Shown: piece by piece, positions 33,961 through 42,584 of the stretch | Layout: each line of letters begins with the position of its first letter | How positions within the stretch are numbered: the stretch's first letter is position 1 | DNA from: Mailhella sp. | Lineage (GTDB): Bacteria; Desulfobacterota; Desulfovibrionia; Desulfovibrionales; Desulfovibrionaceae | DNA: 56,528 nucleotides | Reading direction: 5' to 3' | NCBI GenBank assembly: GCA_020024815.1 | Contig: JAHHTE010000001.1 | Span: 1 to 56,528, forward strand | Notes under the pieces: generated by a model | Seen by the model: only the letters and a program-made list of their open reading frames with translations | What the model was told of the DNA's origin: nothing | Database searches by the model: none | Position numbers and translations under genes: made by a program

Positions 33961-35189
33961 TGGCTCGTTTAATAAAAATTGATAAAACAATGTATGCTCT
34001 AGGGTTGAACTGGTATACATATACTTCAAAAAAGCAACTTCCAACAAAAGAAACCAAAACCTTTGACGTGGTTACATGGAACAAAGAACAGTTTGGTTAT
34101 GCTCTTACAGAAAAAAATGAAAAGTTTTTATCTGCTAAAAGTTTAGCAAATCTAATAAAAATAACGACTTCATATCTTGGAGTTTTTACTCTAAAGGATA
34201 TAGAAGATAATGAATTTTTTTGGATTTTTGCTACGCATGATGGAAAAATTCTAGGTATGGGAGATACCGTTTGTAATAGTCAAGAAGAAATAAAAGACGC
34301 TATAAAAACTATCACAGATTTTTCACCTATTCCTATTAATCCTATTTATTTTAAAACTGTTGATGAAAGTATTACTTTTATCAAAGCTAATATAACTTCT
34401 TCTAAATTTTCTAATACCATAAAACCGCTTTATAAAAGTAAACAAAAAGCAAAACAAAATAGAAATATTATGTTAATTGCTTTAGTTCTTATATGTGCTA
34501 GTTATGGTGTAATAAAATATTTAGATATTAAAAATATCCAAGAATTAAAAGAAGCTGCTCTTTTTTCAAAACAAACAACAGAAAATAAAATTAAAAATAT
34601 TTATGCAAATACACATAAATATTTTCCTATGGAGTGGAAACAAAATTATTTCCCTTTGGATATATATTCAGTTTGTAAACCAGCTCTTTTTTCATTGCCT
34701 ATTAATGTGAATGGTTGGGCTTTAGAAAAAGCAATTTGCACTCCAAAAGAAGTTAATTCTTATTGGAAACATCAAAACCAAGCAAGTTTTGTAGATTTGC
34801 CTTTTAATGGCGAACTTACCAAACCAAAAGAAGTTTTTTCACGGCATGAAATAGCAAATATAAAAAATACGCAAAATACCATTGAACATACAGCACTATT
34901 AACACAAGAAGAAGTTTCTAAACTTTTGTATCAAATAACCCAAAATATGGGAGCAAATTTATCATTATCTTTTAGTAAAAGTGCTGTGAAAGAATTTGAA
35001 GAATTAAAAATTTCTATTACTGCTCCTTTTAAACAAGGAAAATTTGAATGGAAAAGTGTACCTTCAAATCTAATTCTCAATTCATCGTTATTTAAAGCAT
35101 TGAATGCAATTCCAAGCTTAGCAGTTAAACAAATTGAATATAACAACGGACAATGGTCTATTAAAGGAGATTTATATGTTAAAGCATAA
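33960..35189 (+). CDS. pilO: PilO, thin-pilus inner-membrane assembly protein
   Basis: The 409-residue product begins with a pilus-type PilO N-terminal domain (MYALGLNWYTYTSKKQLPTK), has a single membrane helix near 168-184 (IMLIALVLICASYGVIKYL), a short coiled coil, and a periplasmic C-terminal domain. The size and position between pilN and pilP match R64 PilO (430). It overlaps pilP by 14 bases. Confidence 0.85.
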   Translation: MARLIKIDKTMYALGLNWYTYTSKKQLPTKETKTFDVVTWNKEQFGYALTEKNEKFLSAKSLANLIKITTSYLGVFTLKDIEDNEFFWIFATHDGKILGMGDTVCNSQEEIKDAIKTITDFSPIPINPIYFKTVDESITFIKANITSSKFSNTIKPLYKSKQKAKQNRNIMLIALVLICASYGVIKYLDIKNIQELKEAALFSKQTTENKIKNIYANTHKYFPMEWKQNYFPLDIYSVCKPALFSLPINVNGWALEKAICTPKEVNSYWKHQNQASFVDLPFNGELTKPKEVFSRHEIANIKNTQNTIEHTALLTQEEVSKLLYQITQNMGANLSLSFSKSAVKEFEELKISITAPFKQGKFEWKSVPSNLILNSSLFKALNAIPSLAVKQIEYNNGQWSIKGDLYVKA

Positions 35190-35643
35190 AATAATCCTTA
35201 CTTCTTTCCTTTTATGCATAAGCAATATTAATATTGCAAATGCTAATTCCAATGCAACACTTGGATCAATTACTCAACAAAGAGGTATGTTAGAAGATTT
35301 GAGTTTACAGGTACAAATACAAGAACAAAGTCAAAAGTTGAATCAATTACTTATGCCTGTTGCTCCTATTATTCCTCAAAATACTAATGAACTTTCAGCA
35401 AAACAACTTATTGAAAAACTAGAAGTACCAGGAGCAACGAAAGAAAAAAATAGTGAAATAAAAGATGAAGATACAAGAACTTCAAAAGTTATTGCAATTT
35501 ATAGCAATAATAAAACACTAAAAGCAAAAGTAAAATATAAAGGTAAACTTGTTAATCTTACACATGGTCAAATCTGGAATGGGCTGAAAGTACAAATTTT
35601 TCGTGACCATGTATCCATCGGTAATAAAATTTTGGAGTTATAA
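35176..35643 (+). CDS. pilP: PilP, periplasmic thin-pilus assembly protein
   Basis: The start at 35176 is chosen because AAAGGAG lies before it and it gives a signal peptide (MLKHKIILTSFLLCISNINI, cleavage near NANA); an upstream ATG at 35134 lies in pilO. The 155-residue product (R64 PilP 150) has a coiled-coil middle and a C-terminal beta domain with VIAIYSNNKTLKAKVKYKGK, typical of PilP/TcpD-like proteins. It ends one base into pilQ. Confidence 0.82.
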   Translation: MLKHKIILTSFLLCISNINIANANSNATLGSITQQRGMLEDLSLQVQIQEQSQKLNQLLMPVAPIIPQNTNELSAKQLIEKLEVPGATKEKNSEIKDEDTRTSKVIAIYSNNKTLKAKVKYKGKLVNLTHGQIWNGLKVQIFRDHVSIGNKILEL

Positions 35644-37178
35644 TGATGTTTTTTAATCAACAAAAACAAAATTTTGAACCATTGAATTTAATACCTAGTA
35701 CATTGAAATCAAGTCTAGCTATTTCTGATAATGTATTATGTATTTCATCAGCTATAAAACATGATCCACTTGTCTTAGAATTATTGAATGATTTAAAATC
35801 ACGAAAAATTGTCGAAGAATATGCATTTTATAGTCCTGCAGAATTTCATGATAAGTATAGTCATTCAACATTATCTAAAATTGAAGTAAAGAATGAAATT
35901 CAAAATTTTGTAAAAGAGTTATTGCAAACAGCTTTTAATGAAAAAGCAAGTGATATCCATATCAAAGACATGGGTACACATGGTCTTATTCGATTTCGAA
36001 TAGATGGAATGCTTATAGACCATAAAATCTATAAAGCAGATTTTTGTAGGGCTGTTATTCGTGCAATATATGGTTCAATGATTCAAAGTGGTGATAGCCA
36101 ATTTTCTTATCGTGAAAGACAAGAAGGAAGAATTGTTAACGATAATTTTTTACCTAAAGGTATGTATTCTGTTCGGGTACATACAGAACCAACAGAAAAA
36201 AAAGATAGTCCTGAAGGTATTGGTTCTTGTATGTATTTGCGTCTGTTATATGACGCCACCAATGCAACAGGATCACTTGAAGAACGTTTAACTAGACTTG
36301 GTTTTCTTAATAACCAAATAGAAAGTATTCGTTATTTAACCACAAGAACAGGATTAAATATTTTATCAGGAGCAACAGGACACGGAAAATCAACAGCACT
36401 AAAACATATTATAGAAAGTATCAAAATTGAAAATCCTCAAAAAGCATTTATGTCAGTAGAAGATCCTCCTGAATTTCATTTAGAAGGGATAGACCAAATC
36501 GCTGTTAGTACAAAAAATGTTGAAAATCGTGGAATAGCCTATACTGACGCAATAGCAGGAGCAATGCGTTCTGATGTTGATTGTCTTTTAATTGGGGAAA
36601 TTCGTTATCTTGAAGCAACAAAAGCAGCAATTAATGGAGCTATGACGGGTCATGCGATATGGGGAACTTTACACGCTAGCGACGCTATTGGGATTATTTT
36701 ACGTATGATTACCATTTTAGAAGAAAAAGGTTCTTCTAACGCAATAAAACATATTTGTGAACCTAGTGTTATTTCAGGCTTAGAATATCAAAGACTTATT
36801 CCTATGCTATGCCCTCATTGCAGTAAAAGATTGCATGATGTGATTGATAGCTACAATGCAAATATGGCTGAAAAAATCAACAGAGCATTAAAAGCAGAAG
36901 ATGAAAATGTGCGTGTTATTGGGTCAGGCTGTGAATATTGCAATTATAAAGGGATAAAAGGACAACAAATTGCAGCTGAAGTAATTACAACAGACGTAGC
37001 ATTTCTTGATTATTTGAAACAAAACAAAATCACAAAAGCAAAAGAATATTGGATAAAAGAAAAAGGAGGAATAAGCCATGTGCAACACGCCCTAAAATAC
37101 GTAAAAGAAGGAAGAGCTGATCCATTTATTACGGAAGATAGACTTGGTTTACCGTTAGATTTTGAGGTAATATCATGA
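35643..37178 (+). CDS. pilQ: PilQ, type IVb pilus assembly ATPase (GspE/PilB family)
   Basis: The 511-residue product (R64 PilQ about 520) has an N-terminal domain, ASDIHIKDMG (N2 domain) near 100, Walker A GATGHGKST near 240, Asp box FMSVEDPPEFH near 272, Walker B CLLIGEIRYLEATKAA near 313 and the His box AIWGTLHASDA near 338. Two Cys pairs (CPHC near 388 and CEYC near 431) form the zinc site found in assembly ATPases. It powers pilin extension from the inner membrane. Confidence 0.95.
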   Translation: MMFFNQQKQNFEPLNLIPSTLKSSLAISDNVLCISSAIKHDPLVLELLNDLKSRKIVEEYAFYSPAEFHDKYSHSTLSKIEVKNEIQNFVKELLQTAFNEKASDIHIKDMGTHGLIRFRIDGMLIDHKIYKADFCRAVIRAIYGSMIQSGDSQFSYRERQEGRIVNDNFLPKGMYSVRVHTEPTEKKDSPEGIGSCMYLRLLYDATNATGSLEERLTRLGFLNNQIESIRYLTTRTGLNILSGATGHGKSTALKHIIESIKIENPQKAFMSVEDPPEFHLEGIDQIAVSTKNVENRGIAYTDAIAGAMRSDVDCLLIGEIRYLEATKAAINGAMTGHAIWGTLHASDAIGIILRMITILEEKGSSNAIKHICEPSVISGLEYQRLIPMLCPHCSKRLHDVIDSYNANMAEKINRALKAEDENVRVIGSGCEYCNYKGIKGQQIAAEVITTDVAFLDYLKQNKITKAKEYWIKEKGGISHVQHALKYVKEGRADPFITEDRLGLPLDFEVIS

Positions 37179-38209
37179 TAAAATACCTTCTTATATCATT
37201 CTCTTTTAATAATCACTTACGCAAAAAGATTTGGAAAAGAATTGCAACTCAACTAAAATACAATGTTCCGTTAATTCTTATATTTGAAAATTTGAGGGAA
37301 CAATATAAAAAAAATAATATATTATATTCTATCTTTTCAGATGCTTACAATGAATATAGTAAAGCAGAAAAATTATCAAAATCATTAGGAAAATACATTC
37401 CATATGATGAAATGCTTTTGATTGAAAGTTGTGAAAGTAATGGAAAACTTGATGAAGGTTTTCTCTTAGCTGAACGTATTATTGAAGCTAAGGATAATAT
37501 TAAAAATTCACTAAAATCAGCATTAACATATCCAATATTTTTATTTTTCTTGCTTATTATTATGCTTTTAGTTGTTGCTTTTATGTTAATTCCTGCTTTT
37601 ACAGAAGTTAATGATCCAAGTAAATGGCAAGGTTTTGCTAAAATATTATACTATGTATCTATATTTATTAGCTCTATTTATGGATTATTGTTTGGTATTT
37701 TTTTCGCCTTTGCAATAAGTATGATGTTTTTTTCTTTTCCTAATTATACAGGGAAATATAGAACATTTTTAGATAAAATACCGCCGTATTCCATTTATAG
37801 AATGTTAGTAGGCTCAACATGGCTTTTTACTTTTTCTAGTCTTATGAAAGCAGGTAAACAACAAAACGATATACTAAAAGATATGGCAGAATCAGATATT
37901 AACACACCATATCTTCGTAGTAGAGTACAAATTATTTTAGATAATTTTATTGGAAAAAATCTTGGTGAAGCTCTTATTTTATCAGAAACAGGATTTCCTG
38001 ATGAAGAACTTATAAGAGATTTAAATACTTACTCTAATTTACCAGAATTTGAACAAAAACTTTATGAAATTTCTGAAGATTGGATCAAGTATGGGGAGCA
38101 AAAACTCAATGAAAATGCAAAAGTTTTTCAAAACATTTGTTTAATGTTTATAGCTTTAATACTTATATCAATTGGCTTAGCTTATACACAAATTATGCAA
38201 GCATTTTAA
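37175..38209 (+). CDS. pilR: PilR, GspF-type inner-membrane pilus platform
   Basis: The 344-residue product (R64 PilR about 360) shows the GspF duplicated layout: a cytosolic helical domain (LLIESCESNGKLDEGFLLAE near 88), two membrane helices (about 125-145 and 158-185), a second cytosolic domain and a last membrane helix (320-340). It overlaps pilQ by four bases (ATGA). It anchors the assembly ATPase and recruits prepilins. Confidence 0.92.
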   Translation: MIKYLLISFSFNNHLRKKIWKRIATQLKYNVPLILIFENLREQYKKNNILYSIFSDAYNEYSKAEKLSKSLGKYIPYDEMLLIESCESNGKLDEGFLLAERIIEAKDNIKNSLKSALTYPIFLFFLLIIMLLVVAFMLIPAFTEVNDPSKWQGFAKILYYVSIFISSIYGLLFGIFFAFAISMMFFSFPNYTGKYRTFLDKIPPYSIYRMLVGSTWLFTFSSLMKAGKQQNDILKDMAESDINTPYLRSRVQIILDNFIGKNLGEALILSETGFPDEELIRDLNTYSNLPEFEQKLYEISEDWIKYGEQKLNENAKVFQNICLMFIALILISIGLAYTQIMQAF

Positions 38210-38221
38210 GGAGAAATAACT

Positions 38222-38740
38222 ATGAAAAAACTTTTATTTAGAAAAAGCAAAGCAGCTTTAGAGGGCTTAAGTTCACAGGCTTTAGGAGCAATAATTGGAA
38301 TTATTGCTATTGTAGGATTAGTATATTTATATAACGATACATCATCAAAAAATGATGTTATATCACTAAAAGAAGGTCTATTACATTTAAATGCAGAAAT
38401 TAATGCATTATTTAATGGACAAACAGGCTATGAAGATTTAACAAATGATATTGTTCTTGAAGCCCAAATTGTTCCTAGTGATTTACGAAAAGGAAAAAAA
38501 ATAATTAATCCTTTTGGTGGTGAAATTAATCTTTATCCAAGTGGAGATGGATCTAGTTTCTTTATAGAAGTAACTGAAATTCCTGATAAAGAATGCATTC
38601 AATTAACAAGTGATCAAAATAGCTCTTGGAAAAGTATAACTGTAAATAATACTAAATTATCTAAAGATAAATCTTCTGTTGAGACAATAAATCTCTGCAC
38701 AAATTCTAATAATAATACTCTAAAATATGAATCTAGGTAA
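38222..38740 (+). CDS. pilS: PilS, major thin-pilus prepilin
   Basis: The 172-residue product has a short basic leader (MKKLLFRKSKAALEG) followed by LSSQALGAIIGIIAIVGLVY, the N-terminal helix of a type IVb pilin. Cleavage is expected after Gly15, as the same EG then LSS/LTS junction occurs in the PilV protein. A Cys pair near the C-terminus (DKECIQL and NLCTNS) would close the D-region disulfide. AAGGAG precedes the ATG. PilU in the same operon should process it. Confidence 0.88.
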   Translation: MKKLLFRKSKAALEGLSSQALGAIIGIIAIVGLVYLYNDTSSKNDVISLKEGLLHLNAEINALFNGQTGYEDLTNDIVLEAQIVPSDLRKGKKIINPFGGEINLYPSGDGSSFFIEVTEIPDKECIQLTSDQNSSWKSITVNNTKLSKDKSSVETINLCTNSNNNTLKYESR

Positions 38741-38745
38741 TTAGT

Positions 38746-39171
38746 ATGAGAATGTTTGCTTTTTTAGCTTTAGGTATAATGCTTCTATCTCTTTATTCTT
38801 TTCCAAAAGAAAAGAATAGTACAGTGGAAGTGCAAGCCATGAATTTTCTTATGTATAGGGATAATGTACGCAATTATGTTTTTAAACTTGATAAAATTAT
38901 TCCTGGAGTAATTTCTGATAAAGATATTGAATTTCCTATTGGTTTTATAAACAAAAAATGGAAAGCTCAAATTGAGAAAAATATTTTATATATCTATGGT
39001 AATGCAACGCAACAAGAAATTAACCAAGTAAAAAAGCAAACACTCTATTCTCATAGTGTGGGTCAAAAAAAGAATGGTCTTTTTTACCCACACTATACTA
39101 AACCTCCAATGGTTTTACCAAACTTTATAAAAGAAGGTGATCTTGTAAGTATTGTGGAGATTGTAGAATGA
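38746..39171 (+). CDS. pilM: PilM-like small pilus protein
   Basis: The 141-residue product has one N-terminal hydrophobic anchor (MRMFAFLALGIMLLSLYSF) and a periplasmic remainder including AMNFLMYRDNVRNYVFKLD and VLPNFIKEGDLVSIVEIVE. Length (R64 PilM 145) and layout agree with PilM, but in R64 pilM lies before pilN, while here it lies between pilS and pilV. The assignment is therefore moderate; a minor pilin-like role is the alternative. It overlaps pilV by four bases. Confidence 0.55.
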   Translation: MRMFAFLALGIMLLSLYSFPKEKNSTVEVQAMNFLMYRDNVRNYVFKLDKIIPGVISDKDIEFPIGFINKKWKAQIEKNILYIYGNATQQEINQVKKQTLYSHSVGQKKNGLFYPHYTKPPMVLPNFIKEGDLVSIVEIVE

Positions 39172-40286
39172 GAAAAAGTAAAGCTGAAGGTTTAACTAGT
39201 GTTATGCTTGGATTAATCATTTTATTTGTATTGTTACCGACTATTATCAATCAAATAAATGAGGGATTACTTTATATTCGCAAAAAAGGTGCAAGCAACC
39301 ATTTAAATACTGTAAATATTGCTGTCGGCGAATATATTAAACTTCACCATGCAAAACTTCTTGAAACAACAACTAACACAAAAGGTGTTACTATAACTAT
39401 TCAAGATTTAAAAAAAGATGAACTACTTCCAGAGGGTTTTTCAGAAAAAAATACTTTTCAACAAGGATATAAAGCTTATATTCGTCAGCCTAAAAAAAAT
39501 GAATTACAAGGAATTACACTTACAGAAAGTAATGGAAAAAATTATGACAAAAAATTTATAAATAGCATAATTCCAAGTACAGCAAGTTTATTAGGTGGTG
39601 CTGGTGGATTTGTTCCAAGTGGCGATTTGCCTAATGAATCATCTAATATGATTATAGGTAGTTATGGTTCTTGGAAAATAGAACTTCAAAAATTTGGAAT
39701 ACCTTCGCCAGGTGCAGGACATTTAGCAGCACTTGCTACTTTTGGCAGTAGTGCTTTAGGACTAGATTTTTTATATCGAGTAGCAGTTCCTGGCGAACCA
39801 GAACTTAATGCCATGCAAACAAATTTAGACATGACGGATCACGATATAAACAATCTTAGAAGTATTCAATTAACTTCTCATACTTTTGATGAATTTGTGT
39901 GTACTGATGTTAAAAATGAAAATAGATTATTTTATGACGAAAAAGAAGGAATGTATATTTGTAGGCAAGGTCAAGCTGTTACAATCAATGATACAGGCAA
40001 TAGTATTATGATAAAAAATACAACCATTGCAAGCAATGGTGAATTTATTGAAAAACCTATTTGCCCTTCAGGAACAAACACAAAACCCTATATTTTTACT
40101 TCCCCAAGCATTGTTTCATCAGGAGAAGAAGCTGTTCATTTAGCTTCGTTTCAAACATGGGCTACTGATGTTGATGACACAAAATGGCAAGTCCATCTTC
40201 GTGTTTTAAATAAAAGAGAAGAATGGATTTATCCTGACCCTAATTACAATAAAATGACAGTTATTACACTATGCGGAACTACATAA
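39168..40286 (+). CDS. pilV: PilV-like minor pilin (tip adhesin backbone)
   Basis: The 372-residue product starts MRKSKAEG then LTSVMLGLIILFVLLPTI, a prepilin leader and helix; the cleavage junction matches that of PilS. The remainder has MQTNLDMTDHDINNLRSIQL near 215, a PilV/shufflon N-terminal-domain segment. In R64, PilV carries a variable C-terminus chosen by shufflon inversion and recognises the recipient. Here the C-terminus is single and I see no inverted 19-bp shufflon repeats around it; variable tip functions may instead be carried by the collar proteins downstream. The stop region overlaps pilT by 16 bases. Confidence 0.82.
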   Translation: MRKSKAEGLTSVMLGLIILFVLLPTIINQINEGLLYIRKKGASNHLNTVNIAVGEYIKLHHAKLLETTTNTKGVTITIQDLKKDELLPEGFSEKNTFQQGYKAYIRQPKKNELQGITLTESNGKNYDKKFINSIIPSTASLLGGAGGFVPSGDLPNESSNMIIGSYGSWKIELQKFGIPSPGAGHLAALATFGSSALGLDFLYRVAVPGEPELNAMQTNLDMTDHDINNLRSIQLTSHTFDEFVCTDVKNENRLFYDEKEGMYICRQGQAVTINDTGNSIMIKNTTIASNGEFIEKPICPSGTNTKPYIFTSPSIVSSGEEAVHLASFQTWATDVDDTKWQVHLRVLNKREEWIYPDPNYNKMTVITLCGTT

Positions 40287-40771
40287 TTATTACTTTTTTA
40301 TTAATAGTTTTAACTCCATATCAAGCAAAAGCTCAAGTAAAACTTGAGGATTTTATGTTTGCTAGCAAGCATTATAACGTTGCTCCAGAACTTCTTATTG
40401 CTATTGCTCGTACTGAAACAAATTTACACGTTTGGGCAGTAAATGTGCAAGGAAAAGGATATTTTCCTAAAAACAAAGAAGAAGCTCTAAAAATAGCAAA
40501 AAAAGCTTATAACGAACGTAAAAGCTTTGATATTGGAATTATGCAAATTAATGTATGGTGGCTTAGAAAATATAATATTTCCCTTGAAACAGCTATTGAA
40601 CCTAAAAATAACATCATTATTGGTGCATTTATTTTGAAAAACGAAATACTCCGACATGGCTTTAATTGGAAAGCCATTGCAAGCTATCATACTCCAGTTC
40701 ATCGTAACCCTATGCGTGGTAAATATTATGCGTCAAGAGTTATAAAAAATCTTCGAGGAAAAAATGATTAA
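40271..40771 (+). CDS. pilT: PilT, lytic transglycosylase of the pilus/transfer system
   Basis: The 166-residue product has a signal peptide (1-21, ending AKAQ) and an SLT domain with catalytic Glu49 in LLIAIARTETNL, then FDIGIMQINVWWL near 90 and KAIASYHTP near 138. It opens the peptidoglycan for the pilus or secretion channel. The name follows R64 (not the retraction ATPase also called PilT). It overlaps both neighbours, indicating coupled translation. Confidence 0.9.
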   Translation: MRNYIIITFLLIVLTPYQAKAQVKLEDFMFASKHYNVAPELLIAIARTETNLHVWAVNVQGKGYFPKNKEEALKIAKKAYNERKSFDIGIMQINVWWLRKYNISLETAIEPKNNIIIGAFILKNEILRHGFNWKAIASYHTPVHRNPMRGKYYASRVIKNLRGKND

Positions 40772-41210
40772 TTTTATAATCTTATTAATTATTTTGATTG
40801 GGTTATCCTATCAAGATCTAAAAGAACATAAAATTTATGATATTATTCCACTTTTTGGAATAGTCATTGGTATAAGTTTAGGCTTTTTTTATAATGATAC
40901 TATAATATCAGCTTGTTATACTATGCTTTTTGGTTTTTTTATTCTTTTTATTCCTTATCTTCTAATTCGTTTTTTAAAAAAACAAGAAGGTATTGGATTT
41001 GGTGATGTGCTTGTTAGTGCTTGTATAGGAGCATTTCTCTCTTTTAATGAAACATATCTTGCAATAATGATTGGATTTTTATCAGCTTTTGTTTTTTGTT
41101 ATTTTATTAAGAAAAACAAAATAGCTCTTGTTCCATTTTTTACCTTTGGAGTAATTCTTACAAAGATTTTAGGAGGTTTTTATGAAATTAATATGTTTAA
41201 TTTTGCTTAA
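40764..41210 (+). CDS. pilU: PilU, A24-family prepilin peptidase
   Basis: The 148-residue product has about five membrane helices and the two catalytic aspartates of A24 peptidases: Asp18 in SYQDLKEHKI and Asp81 in GIGFGD. It lacks the N-terminal methylase domain of larger PilD proteins, as usual for R64-type PilU. It should cut PilS and the PilV-like protein. It overlaps the following collar gene by 29 bases. Confidence 0.92.
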   Translation: MINFIILLIILIGLSYQDLKEHKIYDIIPLFGIVIGISLGFFYNDTIISACYTMLFGFFILFIPYLLIRFLKKQEGIGFGDVLVSACIGAFLSFNETYLAIMIGFLSAFVFCYFIKKNKIALVPFFTFGVILTKILGGFYEINMFNFA

Positions 41211-41736
41211 TATTTTTTTCATTTGTGGAAAAGCACAAGCTTTTACTATACTTGACGCTACTAGCTTTGACCCACAACCAGTTAAAGTAGAAGCAAAAAA
41301 TAATTCTGTTCCAATCGGTACAGTAATAGTATGGACCAAAAATGAAATTCCAGACGGTTGGTTAGAATGCAATGGGCAAGCTGTTAATCACGATTTGTTT
41401 CCTGAACTTTCTATGTTAATGAAAAATGTTCCTGATTATAGAAATAGATTTTTACAAGGGACAAACAACGGAATAGTCGGTGAAAAACTAGAAGCAGGAC
41501 TTCCTAATATAACAGGAAGTTATGACAGTTGGAACAATGGGTTTTCGGCTGGTCTTATTACAGAAGGAGCATTTAAAAATACAAAAACAAGTCGATATAT
41601 TGCAGCAGACATAGCAAGCTTTGGCTTTGGAGTAAATGTTCAGTTTGATGCTTCATTATCTAATTCTATTTATGGAAGTTCTAATACAGTTCAACCACCA
41701 GCAATAACAGTAAAATACATCATAAAAGCAGAATAG
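41182..41736 (+). CDS. secreted tail-collar-domain protein, copy 1
   Basis: The 184-residue product has a clear signal peptide (MKLICLILLNIFFICGKAQA) and a phage tail-collar-type domain: VPIGTVIVWTKNEIPDGWLE then CNGQAV near 50, PELSMLMKNVPDYRNRFLQG near 75, and a C-terminal TVKYIIKAE. Such domains normally cap phage tail fibres; here the gene is fused to a pilus operon, so a pilus-associated adhesive or tip role is inferred. AGGAGG precedes the ATG. The first 70 mature residues are nearly identical to copy 2, and the rest differ. Confidence 0.75.
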   Translation: MKLICLILLNIFFICGKAQAFTILDATSFDPQPVKVEAKNNSVPIGTVIVWTKNEIPDGWLECNGQAVNHDLFPELSMLMKNVPDYRNRFLQGTNNGIVGEKLEAGLPNITGSYDSWNNGFSAGLITEGAFKNTKTSRYIAADIASFGFGVNVQFDASLSNSIYGSSNTVQPPAITVKYIIKAE

Positions 41737-41746
41737 GAGTAATAAA

Positions 41747-42320
41747 ATGAAAAAGAAACTTTTTTGGGCGTCGCTCATATATATATATATATAGCGTAAC
41801 ACCCCAAAATGCTTATGCAATCAAAGATGCAACAAGTTTTAATCCAGAACCAGTTAAAGTAGAAGCAAAAAATAATTCTGTTCCAATCGGAACTGTTATT
41901 GTATGGACCAAAAATGAAATTCCAGAAGGTTGGCTTGAATGTAATGGACAAGCAGTCAATCAAGATTTATATCCAGATTTATTTGCTCTTATGAACAAAA
42001 CACCAAACTATCAAGGATATTTTTTGCGTGGACTTGGTGGAAATAGTGAAAAATTAGGAATTGAACAACAAAATGCAATGCTAGACTTAACTGAAGGAGT
42101 AATTAATGGACCAGTTATGCTTAATGGATTTGGAAATACTGATGGAGCAACAGGAGTTTTTAGTGCAGTTCCTAATAAAACAGCATGGGCAATTAAATAT
42201 GAGTTTGGTTGGACAAATGCAACAAGTATAAAGTTTGATATTCAAAATGCAGGAATTCCTGTTGCTAATGAAATAAGACCAATAAATAAGGCAGTAAAAT
42301 ACATTATAAAAGCAGAATAG
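41747..42320 (+). pseudogene. secreted tail-collar-domain protein, copy 2, out of frame at an (AT)n tract
   Basis: A good ribosome site (TAGGAG) and ATG at 41747 start MKKKLFWASLIYIYI and then hit TAG inside a 17-base alternating AT tract (41777-41793). Adding one AT unit restores one open frame of 191 codons to 42320, with a full signal peptide ending QNAYA and the collar domain (VPIGTVIVWTKNEIPEGWLE). No other defect is seen, and the repeat lies exactly in the signal-peptide core, so this is better explained as a switched-off phase-variable gene than as decay. A sequencing slip is also possible. The mature part has a C-terminal half unlike copy 1. Confidence 0.8.
41777..41793 (+). repeat. 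(AT)8 dinucleotide tract in the signal-peptide coding region
   Basis: Seventeen alternating A/T bases (eight AT units plus A). The count leaves the downstream frame closed; nine units would be open. In the open state the tract encodes alternating Ile-Tyr residues that complete the hydrophobic core of the signal peptide. Confidence 0.9.
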
Positions 42321-42330
42321 GAGTAATAAA

Positions 42331-42582
42331 ATGAATATAAAACCAAAAGAAACATTTGAAAATCGTGCTATATATCAAAACAAAGTAGAAGAAAACCATT
42401 GTCCCAATTGTGATGAACCGCTTATTTTTGGTTTAAAAGATAACTACCATGAGTTTTCAATAGGGCTGTCAACTGTATTACAGCTTCTTTTGGTTGCAGA
42501 AAAACAAGGATATGTTCCAAAACTGCCCAGTGAATGGATTGTACAGGTTTTAAATGAATTTTACATGGTAAAAAGGGAGTAA
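42331..42582 (+). CDS. hypothetical protein with CxxC motif (83 aa)
   Basis: TAGGAG lies eight bases before the ATG. The product has one zinc-ribbon-like CPNCDEPLIFGL (about 24-35) and a helical C-terminus. The context before the ATG is copied from the collar-gene unit (identical ribosome-site segment). It is followed two bases later by another protein with a similar CPACNNPI motif, so the pair may be functionally linked. No family recognised. Confidence 0.55.
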   Translation: MNIKPKETFENRAIYQNKVEENHCPNCDEPLIFGLKDNYHEFSIGLSTVLQLLLVAEKQGYVPKLPSEWIVQVLNEFYMVKRE

Positions 42583-42584
42583 TT

